From contig JAHBWT010000030.1 in NCBI GenBank assembly GCA_019636815.1, forward strand, positions 1 to 42,340: a stretch of 42,340 nt of DNA. The letters are read 5' to 3'. The DNA is from Nitrospira sp. GTDB lineage: Bacteria > Nitrospirota > Nitrospiria > Nitrospirales > Nitrospiraceae. Under the pieces are notes generated by a model that did no database searches, was not told the origin of the DNA, and was given only the letters and a program-made list of their open reading frames with translations. Positions 23,864 through 30,874 of this stretch are shown piece after piece. The position numbers and the translations under genes were made by a program. How positions within the stretch are numbered: the stretch's first letter is position 1; each line of letters begins with the position of its first letter.

Positions 23864-25693
23864 TCAGTCAGCGCTTACCGTCGGGCAGTGGATTGATAAA
23901 GGGTAGTGTGAGACGGCCTCTGCGATGGCTGGTTGTGTCGCGGGAATCGGGCGCATCGTAAACGAAAAGCGGCTGCCATGCCCCGGCACGGTCTCAACCC
24001 ACAGTCGGCCATGATGCAGTTCGACGAGCAACTTGGCGATCGCAAGTCCTAGCCCCGCTCCTTTTGACTGCTTGGGTACGGTGGATACTCGATAGAATGG
24101 TTGAAAGACCTTTTCCGCATCCTCCAGCGTGATCCCGGGGCCTGCATCCGAGACAGAAATTGTGACATGACCGTCTGATGATAAAATTGCCGACACGTCG
24201 ACCGTCGTGTCCGGACGCGTGAACTTGACCGCGTTGTGTAAGAGATTGAGGATGATCTGGTGCAATTTGTCGGGGTCAGCCGACACGTGAGGCAGATCGG
24301 ATGTCAGTGTCATCATGATGGTCACTCGGCGTTCGGACGCCTGAGCATACAGGTCATCAGCCGCCCTGGCGATCACGCTTCCAACGACTACTGGCTCGAC
24401 GTGCAAAGTCGTTTGACCCATTTCAATCTGTGAAAGATCCAGCAAGTCGTCGATCAGGGTTTGAAGGCGCGAAAGGTTGGCCTCTATCCGCGATAGCGAT
24501 CGTCGTTGCTCGGCACTGACCGCCCCATCGATCCCGTCGCACAGATTCGCCACATGGACCTTCATAGAGGTCAACGGCGTCCGAAGCTCGTGAGATGCCG
24601 TGGAGACGAAAATGGATTTGCGGCGGTCGATTTCTTGCAGTCGGGCGTTGGCCGCGGCGAGCTCCCGTGTCCGAGCTGTCACTCGGTCTTCGAGGCTGTG
24701 GGCCAACTCGCGTAACTCGAGCTCACGGGAATGCAACGTCCTCGCCATGTGGTTGAAGACAGCGGTGAGTGTGCCGATCTCATCGCGGGTGCGTATATCC
24801 AAGATCGGCACCGTGTCTCCATCCGCGAGTTTCGTGGCGGCCACCGTGAGGCCTCGCAACGGGACGGTGATGCGGCGGGCCAACAAGATGGCCACGCCTA
24901 ACCCGCCGGCCAGGGTGCTCAGCGTAATAATGACCGCTTGCCACAGCAGCCGTCGCAGACTGCGCTGAAGATGGGAAGTCGATAACCCAATCTGCACGAG
25001 GGTTGGGGCCGTAAGCGCGTGAGCCGTGTTCTCATCAAGTCCGTCCAATTGCTTTTCAAGCGTGAGATGCAGTGCGGGATCCCATGCGCTCACCGGTGGG
25101 TAGCGTGGGACATGAACCGTAATGTCATAAAAGATGGGAAGCTCGGTTCCTCCCGCGAGAGCCAATAGTTCTCGTGGGGTCAAGTCGATATTCTGCCGGA
25201 GGACAGGTCCTGTGCTTCTCAGGTCGATGGCACTGACGAGAGGCTCGCTCGTCATACCGGTACCATGACGGGGCTGTACCAATTTCGTGGCGGCGAATTG
25301 GCGCTGAGCGGTCTCTTGGAAAACGAATTGGTCTTGCCACGCACCTTTCCCAAATCCGGCTTGGAGGTCACCGCTTGGGGCGATGACCGCGACATAGGCG
25401 ACTGGATTGACGGCGAGAATCTCCTGGATGTGCTGGTTCAACCGGGGAATGTCCCCGGCGACGATACTGGAGCGATGCATCTGTGCCAGGTGTTGGGCGA
25501 GAAGGGTGCCGCTCTGCACCGAGCTCTCCGCGGCCTCTCGCACTTGCTGCCGAACAAACAGCCACCCCAGCAGGAGGCACGCAATGATCAGAATGATAGC
25601 GGTACAGAAGACAAACTTTGCTCGGAGCGTCATCGAAAACCGTCGAGGAGTCAGTGTGTCAAGAATAGCCATTGTTCGTGATCCGTACGGCAT
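23864..25693 (-). CDS. Membrane sensor histidine kinase
   Basis: A 609-residue kinase. The order is: membrane helix near 28-50 (VFCTAIILIIACLLLGWLFV), a periplasmic sensor region of about 200 residues, a second helix (LLWQAVIITLSTLAGGLGVAILLA), a HAMP linker ('RRITVPLRGLTVAATKLADGD'), a coiled coil, a HisKA domain with phospho-His near 368 in 'SHELRTP', and an ATPase domain with the N box 'NLLHNAVKF', 'DAGPGI' and 'GAGLGLAIAK'. The ATG at 25693 has GGAGG six bases upstream. It follows the periplasmic binding protein by 30 bases, so that protein may present ligand to the sensor domain, as LuxP does for LuxQ. The convergent sigma-54 regulator is the probable target. Confidence 0.93.
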   Translation of the reverse strand: MPYGSRTMAILDTLTPRRFSMTLRAKFVFCTAIILIIACLLLGWLFVRQQVREAAESSVQSGTLLAQHLAQMHRSSIVAGDIPRLNQHIQEILAVNPVAYVAVIAPSGDLQAGFGKGAWQDQFVFQETAQRQFAATKLVQPRHGTGMTSEPLVSAIDLRSTGPVLRQNIDLTPRELLALAGGTELPIFYDITVHVPRYPPVSAWDPALHLTLEKQLDGLDENTAHALTAPTLVQIGLSTSHLQRSLRRLLWQAVIITLSTLAGGLGVAILLARRITVPLRGLTVAATKLADGDTVPILDIRTRDEIGTLTAVFNHMARTLHSRELELRELAHSLEDRVTARTRELAAANARLQEIDRRKSIFVSTASHELRTPLTSMKVHVANLCDGIDGAVSAEQRRSLSRIEANLSRLQTLIDDLLDLSQIEMGQTTLHVEPVVVGSVIARAADDLYAQASERRVTIMMTLTSDLPHVSADPDKLHQIILNLLHNAVKFTRPDTTVDVSAILSSDGHVTISVSDAGPGITLEDAEKVFQPFYRVSTVPKQSKGAGLGLAIAKLLVELHHGRLWVETVPGHGSRFSFTMRPIPATQPAIAEAVSHYPLSIHCPTVSAD

Positions 25694-25723
25694 TGCAGGC
25701 CTCCACTGTTCTCGTCCGCGAGA

Positions 25724-26686
25724 CTAAGGGGTGAGATCTGACGACTCGAGCTTTCGGGCTATCGGCCCCGATCCGCTAAAGACATGGCCGGCCGACCGGA
25801 TCAGCTCGGGATTGAGCGTCATGTTTAAGTCCTCTGCGGACTTCAAGTTCAGTGCCCACTGTGAGCGTTCAGGCGCTTCCATGGTGCCTGCCAAAGCCCC
25901 AACATCCTTAAGGCGCGTGAGCGACAGACGCGCAGCCTGCTGACCCACAGCCCAGGGATCTAAGACTAATGCGCCGACGGCTCCCTGCTGGACTAATGTG
26001 GACGAGAAGGTAAAGATCGGCACTCTGGCGCGCAGGCTCGATTCCAAGAAGACAGGGATGGACGATTCAGACACGACAACCTGGTCTTGAATCAGCCATA
26101 AAACGTTGATCTTTGGAAGCAATCCACGAACGGCATGAGGAACGTCTTCTCGGCGGCGGATCTCGATCGATATAAGGTCCAAGCCCTGTTTTCCAGCCGC
26201 TTTGTACGCATCTCGGATAAAAGTCCCGGTGTGATCCTCACCGTACAGCACTCCTACTCGTTGCCGATCGGGCATGAGGGAGCGAAGCGCCGCCAGTTGT
26301 GTCTCAGGTGGCGCTCGGACGGCAATCCCGGTCATGTTGGAGGTGGGAAGATCATAGGCGTCAGGATTCAGCACCATACAGAACACAACCGGCGTATCGA
26401 AAATTTCCAGTTTGGCGGAGAGTGCGGCCTTGAGCCCGACCGCCAAGACGAGATCGGGTGGTGAGGCGCGCAGCGACCTGCCGATTTCTCTGCCTCGCGT
26501 GAGCTGACCGTCCAGGTTGTACTCCTTCACTTTCGTCATTGGTGGGAGGCCTGCCTTGAATCCCACAATCGCGTGGTCGTAATAAGGCAGGTCGGCAGAC
26601 TTGACGATGGCGATTTCCGCCGCATCCACCGTGTTCTCGAAAGTTGTGAAGGAAAGCAGAACGAGGAGAGATGAAAGTAACAGCAT
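25724..26686 (-). CDS. Stand-alone ABC-type periplasmic substrate-binding protein (ABC_sub_bind family)
   Basis: A 320-residue exported protein with a signal peptide (MLLLSSLLVLLSFTTFENTVDA). 'EIAIVKSADLPYYDHAIVGFKAGLP', 'PDLVLAVGLKAALSAKLEIFDTPVVFCMVLNP', 'MTGIAVRAPPETQLAALRSLMPDRQRVGVLYGED' and 'VVSESSIPVFLESSLRARVPIFTFSSTLVQQGAVGAL' fit the TrpX/ABC_sub_bind group (PF04392). No permease or ATPase gene is adjacent. Instead it sits between a TonB-dependent receptor and a histidine kinase on the same strand, so a sensory role is more likely than transport. Ligand unknown. Confidence 0.85.
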   Translation of the reverse strand: MLLLSSLLVLLSFTTFENTVDAAEIAIVKSADLPYYDHAIVGFKAGLPPMTKVKEYNLDGQLTRGREIGRSLRASPPDLVLAVGLKAALSAKLEIFDTPVVFCMVLNPDAYDLPTSNMTGIAVRAPPETQLAALRSLMPDRQRVGVLYGEDHTGTFIRDAYKAAGKQGLDLISIEIRRREDVPHAVRGLLPKINVLWLIQDQVVVSESSIPVFLESSLRARVPIFTFSSTLVQQGAVGALVLDPWAVGQQAARLSLTRLKDVGALAGTMEAPERSQWALNLKSAEDLNMTLNPELIRSAGHVFSGSGPIARKLESSDLTP

Positions 26687-26843
26687 AAGGTATCCAGTTC
26701 AATCGACTAGGTAGGCATCATAGCGGACACTTGCGCTTGTTGCCAACGATGTCAATGATGGAAGATGATGACAAGCTCGTTCAACTGCCTGGGTGATATT
26801 GGAAGCAATTTTTGGGCCGCAGACTTGGTTTTTGAAGAGCGGA

Positions 26844-28919
26844 TCAGAGTCTCACGGTCACCCAACCCATCACCCTGGTTCCGAGCAGATCGCCGAGTGG
26901 GTGCTCTCGGTGGGTGTCATTTAGGGCATTGAAGACTGAAATCGCCAGCTCGGCCTCTCGCCGATAGACCGCCGATGCCCGTTCCTGCCAGAAGCGATAG
27001 ACACCCCGCAGGTTGAGCAGATGATAGCTGCCGACGCCGGATCCTGGTGGCAGAACGCCGAAGACTCCCAAATCGGAGAAGATGGAGGCAATGGGGTAGG
27101 TGGCCGCACCGACATAATGGTAGACAATCTCGCCACTCACTCCGTTCTCCCAGTGACCGCGAAGGCCCGCATTGTACTTGAATCGAGGGCCACCTCGCCG
27201 GGCAGGCCCCGTGAGGGTTTGATTGATCTCCTGATAGGAGAAGTTGGAGAATCCACTTAGCCATTCGCTCGCAAGGAACTCTACCCCGATCTCTCCTCCG
27301 TAGATATCGGCGGTTCCGCCTTGGATAGGCGTCGGGGCCGTGGCAACGATGAGGTCGGAGATGTGGTTAAAAAATGCGGCGCTACGGGCCCTGATCCGAT
27401 GTTGCCAGTACCAGCCTTGATACTCGAACTCATAGGAGATGATCTGTTCAGGTTTGAGGGCTCCACTCCCTTTTACCGTGATCGGTGGCGGTAATGGAGT
27501 GGGTGGAGGAAGGCTGAGGAGGGCGACATTGTCCCCATACGTCTCAAAAAACGTTGGTGGCCGGTACCCCACCGCCACGGTCGCTCGGAAAGTGTGGTCC
27601 GGCACCGGTGAAAACAGGAGTGATCCGCGCGGGCTGATTGTCGGATTAATAAAGGTGTTTAACTCATATCGTGCGCCGCTCACCACCTGAAGCAATGTAG
27701 TCGGCTTCCATTCCCCCTGGAAGTACAGCCCCAGTCGATCCTCAGTGCGATAGCGATCCTGAAAGTTGTGCGATATGGTGTTATGCCGGTAGTTGCCTCC
27801 AATCGTGAGGCGAGCCGTGGTTCCAAGATCGATCCCCTGTTGCGCTTCGATATTGTATGTGTGGTTTCGCAGCAGTACATCCGGATTGCCGTTTCGATTG
27901 GTTATGCGAAGGAATGGGGACAGCAGAGGGTTGGAAATAACAGGCCCGCTGATATCGAGACCATTCCAAAAAGCCCGAAGAAATAAATTCGGTCGGTCAT
28001 AGACCGCGTGGGCATAGCTAAGAGCCGGTACGCCTGTCTTTACAACAGCATCAGTAACGAAACCATCGAAGTCACTCGTATTAACAAGTCCGCCGGAAAA
28101 CGAAAGTTTGGCGCCGCCCGCTAGGACATAGTCTGTCTGCACATTGAACTTGTTATCCCGATAGGCCAGCGCGTCCCGATTTTTCCACTGTTGAGTTTGG
28201 TCGTGCCCATAGGAGAGGCGGTAACTGAACCGCGTGTAGCTATTGGCATAGATGGCAGCGCTACTTAGCGTACCGTAGGATCCTCCACCGACCTGAAGAG
28301 TGGCGCCCTTCATCTCCTCTGGCGATTTCGTGATGATGTTGATGATGCCGTCAAACGCATTGAAGCCATAGAGGACTGATGCCGGGCCCTTCTGGACCTC
28401 AATGCGCTTGATCTCCGCTAAGGTCACGGGAATAGCTTTCCAGTACATGGATCCTTGCACGTCGACATAGATCGATCGTCCATCCACCATGACGAGCAAT
28501 TTGTTGGCATTGAGTTGATTATCCCCACGCACGCTCACATTGAAATCCGCACCGGTGACCTGCATCACGTCCAGCCCAGGGATACGCCGCAGCACAGTCG
28601 GGAGATCCATGGCGCCGGAGTGCCGGATATCCTGGTCGGTGATCACATAGACATTCGAGGGAGCCTGTGAGATTGGCTGTTCGTACCGGCTCGCGATGCT
28701 GACGGTTTCTTCCTTCAAATAGAGGGTTTCTTCCCGGAGCTGGCGTTCGGTTGCCGACGATGTGCGAGGGGGCAGTGAAGGGTCAGCCCAACCGTAGGGA
28801 GCATGACTCAGCCAACAGGTGGCGAAGACAATGGCGATGCCGCGTCCCATCACCATGCAGCTCGAATATTTTGGCCTGGTTTTCGCGTGTATGCGGGGTC
28901 GAGACATCAAAGAAATCAC
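26844..28919 (-). CDS. TonB-dependent outer-membrane receptor
   Basis: A 691-residue receptor. The N-terminus carries an export signal (MGRGIAIVFATCWLSHAPYGWA after a basic lead). The plug domain is clear: 'EETVSIASRYEQPISQAPSNVYVITDQDI', 'LRRIPGLDVMQVTGADFNVSVRG', 'LLVMVDGRSIY', 'IKRIEVQKGPASVLYGFNAFDGIINIITK'. The 22-strand barrel follows with paired aromatic strands and ends in 'VMGWVTVRL'. It should bind a substrate at the cell surface and import it with TonB energy; the plug resembles those of the catecholate-siderophore/cobalamin group, but the substrate cannot be read. Starts at 28919, 28856 and 28850 are possible. The binding protein and kinase genes follow on the same strand. Confidence 0.92.
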   Translation of the reverse strand: MISLMSRPRIHAKTRPKYSSCMVMGRGIAIVFATCWLSHAPYGWADPSLPPRTSSATERQLREETLYLKEETVSIASRYEQPISQAPSNVYVITDQDIRHSGAMDLPTVLRRIPGLDVMQVTGADFNVSVRGDNQLNANKLLVMVDGRSIYVDVQGSMYWKAIPVTLAEIKRIEVQKGPASVLYGFNAFDGIINIITKSPEEMKGATLQVGGGSYGTLSSAAIYANSYTRFSYRLSYGHDQTQQWKNRDALAYRDNKFNVQTDYVLAGGAKLSFSGGLVNTSDFDGFVTDAVVKTGVPALSYAHAVYDRPNLFLRAFWNGLDISGPVISNPLLSPFLRITNRNGNPDVLLRNHTYNIEAQQGIDLGTTARLTIGGNYRHNTISHNFQDRYRTEDRLGLYFQGEWKPTTLLQVVSGARYELNTFINPTISPRGSLLFSPVPDHTFRATVAVGYRPPTFFETYGDNVALLSLPPPTPLPPPITVKGSGALKPEQIISYEFEYQGWYWQHRIRARSAAFFNHISDLIVATAPTPIQGGTADIYGGEIGVEFLASEWLSGFSNFSYQEINQTLTGPARRGGPRFKYNAGLRGHWENGVSGEIVYHYVGAATYPIASIFSDLGVFGVLPPGSGVGSYHLLNLRGVYRFWQERASAVYRREAELAISVFNALNDTHREHPLGDLLGTRVMGWVTVRL

Positions 28920-29010
28920 TGCATGTAACGATCATGCCCGGCGAATGTACGTGAAGCCGGATCTCGTAGCAACACTTAGGAATCAGTATCGTATGCGCAC
29001 TTTTCGTAGT

Positions 29011-29044
29011 GAATCGAATTCGATACAGAATCGAATTGGATACA
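29011..29044. repeat. 34-bp tandem element, copy 2 (between TonB receptor and LuxR-type regulator)
   Basis: Unit 1 GAATCGAATTCGATACA (29011-29027) and unit 2 GAATCGAATTGGATACA (29028-29044) differ at one base. Unit 1 contains the perfect palindrome ATCGAATTCGAT (29013-29024), so each unit may bind a dimer. The copy is in the gap between divergent genes, 92 bases upstream of the longest receptor ORF and 220 bases upstream of the LuxR-type ATG. The rest of the 28920-29263 gap shows no gene. Confidence 0.7.
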
Positions 29045-29263
29045 CTTTGGTAAAAAATCTTCAATATTGGCGCCAAAAAAATCACTGGCTCAATGGTGTG
29101 CTGATGGACATTTCCTACTCTGTCGCCAATTTATCGGGGCGGTACGCGTGAGTTGCCTGATGTTGGTATTTCCCTGTTGGCCAGCTCGTATTGGGGAATG
29201 GGATTCGCATCGGCCCATCCTATCAGCCGTTTAAATACGAGGTTTCTCAGGACAACAGAGTGC

Positions 29264-29980
29264 ATGGAGCAATCATATAAAATTCGGCAACGGGTGCGTG
29301 TGTTACTGGTCGATCATTCGGATCTTGTCCTTCAAGGACTGAAGACGACCCTCTCTGAGATCCGTCACATCGTTATTGTCGGCACTGCAACCACCCAAGG
29401 TGAAGCAGTTACCTTACTGGAGGCGTATCGGCCCGATGTTGTGGTTTTGGATATCCAAGTGGGAGACGCGAGCGGTATTAATCTCTGTCGGGCTATTCGC
29501 AAGTCCTATCCGCAAGTCGCGGTCCTCTTCTTCACCGCCAATGACGACAAGCACCTTCTCAAATCGGCCATTCTTGCCGGCGCGCAGGGCTACCTGTTGA
29601 AGCGGGCGTCGAGTCAGGCGATTGCGAAAGCGATCGAGATCGTGTCAGTCAGGCGGGCCATCGTGGACCAGCAATTGACACAGGAGATCTTCACATGGAT
29701 TCAAGATCGCAATCGCTCTGCGCAACACGAGAAATCCGGAGTTTACTTGGAATCCGACATGCGAGTGCTGTCGCTTATTGCAGCGGGAAAGAGCAACAAG
29801 GAGATTGCAGACCAGTTGAACGTTACGCTCGGAGTACTCCTATCGAGACTTCGGCGAATCTACAAACGATTGAATATCTCGAGGAGATCCGAAGCGGCGA
29901 GTTACTTCGCACGGTGGGAACAAGGAACCTCGTGGGATGTGACCGGCTCAGCAAAGGTGGTTCCGTATTACCTCCATTGA
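29264..29980 (+). CDS. LuxR/NarL-type response regulator with altered key residues
   Basis: A 238-residue regulator from the ATG at 29264; the in-frame open region back to 29153 does not look coding. The receiver has phospho-acceptor D63 ('VVVLDIQVGD'), T91 ('FFTAND') and K113 ('LLKRA'), but the acidic pair near the N-terminus is D17-H18 ('LLVDHSD') instead of Asp-Asp. The C-terminal helix-turn-helix (164-217) starts normally ('VLSLIAAGKSNKEIADQLNVT') but its recognition helix reads 'LGVLLSRLRRIYKRL' where most members have a TVKxH-like stretch. Phosphorylation and DNA contacts may therefore differ from NarL. Its stop codon overlaps the third 34-bp element. Confidence 0.88.
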   Translation: MEQSYKIRQRVRVLLVDHSDLVLQGLKTTLSEIRHIVIVGTATTQGEAVTLLEAYRPDVVVLDIQVGDASGINLCRAIRKSYPQVAVLFFTANDDKHLLKSAILAGAQGYLLKRASSQAIAKAIEIVSVRRAIVDQQLTQEIFTWIQDRNRSAQHEKSGVYLESDMRVLSLIAAGKSNKEIADQLNVTLGVLLSRLRRIYKRLNISRRSEAASYFARWEQGTSWDVTGSAKVVPYYLH

Positions 29981-30012
29981 ATCGAATTGGATGCAGAATC
30001 TATTTGTATACA
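29979..30012. repeat. 34-bp tandem element, copy 3 (overlapping the LuxR-type stop)
   Basis: GAATCGAATTGGATGCA (29979-29995) and GAATCTATTTGTATACA (29996-30012). The second unit resembles the degenerate second unit of copy 1 (GAATC-x3-TTGTA-x-ACA). The position suits a promoter region for the lipoprotein gene at 30266 and possibly the copper-protein gene beyond it. The 30013-30265 gap otherwise shows no gene I trust. Confidence 0.65.
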
Positions 30013-30265
30013 TTTCATGCCTGAAGGGTGGTTCCGTTTTCCTCGTCGTTCTACCTGAGAACCGAACCCGCAACGCCACCTAGAGCGTTAATGCCGTGGC
30101 AGTACGGTTATTGTTTGGTACATACCCACCCAATGGCCGTATCGTCCCATCCAAAACTGCAAACTGCCTGTGAGGGCTCATTGAGGTGGTCTACGGGAAT
30201 GAAACTTGCGGTGATGCTGGAACGACCGTCAGCTTGGGGCCTGATTTGCTTGGAGGGTAGAAATA

Positions 30266-30751
30266 ATGCCCGCGTGTCCAGATCGTCGCGGAGTGAGTCC
30301 TATCAGCATCGCTGCATGGGCTTTGGTACTTCTCTGCGGAGGATGCGGGCCATCGGTTCCTGATGGAGCGAAGGATGTGTCCTCTCCGCCGACAACCAGC
30401 GCCGGCTCTATCGACGGAACGCACATTCCCGTTTCGTCACCGATAGGGGGCGTGACTGCACCCGCAAGCACGCTTGAAGAAGGAGAAGGCAGGGCAGTAG
30501 AGACTGAACAGGCAAAAGATCATCGCTCGCCTTTGGATTCTTTGATTCCTCAGACCATCACCAACGATCTCAGTTCCCCGGATGCCCGTGTGCGGTATCG
30601 GGCTTTGGATCACTGGGAAGACAAAGACAGTAAAGCGCCGCTCGATCCCGTATTCGAAGCGATGGAAGACGAAGACGAAGCCGTGCGTGAGAAAGCGACC
30701 ACCATTGTCGAGCAACGTTGGGCTGAGGAACAAGAGAAGGAAGAGGGATAG
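30266..30751 (+). CDS. Lipoprotein with HEAT-like repeats
   Basis: A 161-residue product. The lipoprotein signal ends in LCGGC (C27). A long Ser/Thr/Pro-rich linker follows. The C-terminal half looks like two short HEAT-type helix pairs ('SSPDARVRYRALDHWEDK' and 'MEDEDEAVREKATTIVEQRW'). GGAGGG lies nine bases before the ATG. HEAT modules usually hold partner proteins, so a scaffold at the membrane is possible. It precedes the copper-protein gene by 123 bases on the same strand. Role unknown. Confidence 0.7.
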   Translation: MPACPDRRGVSPISIAAWALVLLCGGCGPSVPDGAKDVSSPPTTSAGSIDGTHIPVSSPIGGVTAPASTLEEGEGRAVETEQAKDHRSPLDSLIPQTITNDLSSPDARVRYRALDHWEDKDSKAPLDPVFEAMEDEDEAVREKATTIVEQRWAEEQEKEEG

Positions 30752-30874
30752 TCTCGTTTCGAGAAAGTACGGGAATAATAGAAGGATTCGAGTGAGTGTG
30801 TGTGGTTCCTGTTCAGTAGAGAGATGCTAGGTGGGCGTGAATGAGTTTTCATAATAATCATGGGAGGCACAATC

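Noticed and set aside
29045..29052. TTGGTAAA-like half-site resembling the hipAB operator
   Set aside because: Only one half is present, with no TTTACCA partner six bases on; expected by chance in AT-rich sequence.
29060..29076. Minus-strand TTGGCGCCAATATTGAA as a sigma-54 promoter for the TonB receptor
   Set aside because: The -24 part fits but the key -12 GC is GA, and the start would lie upstream of the 34-bp element, which is the wrong side for an activator site.
30028..30363. A 111-codon open frame before the HEAT lipoprotein
   Set aside because: It has no ribosome site or domain and overlaps the signal peptide of the better-supported lipoprotein gene in another frame.
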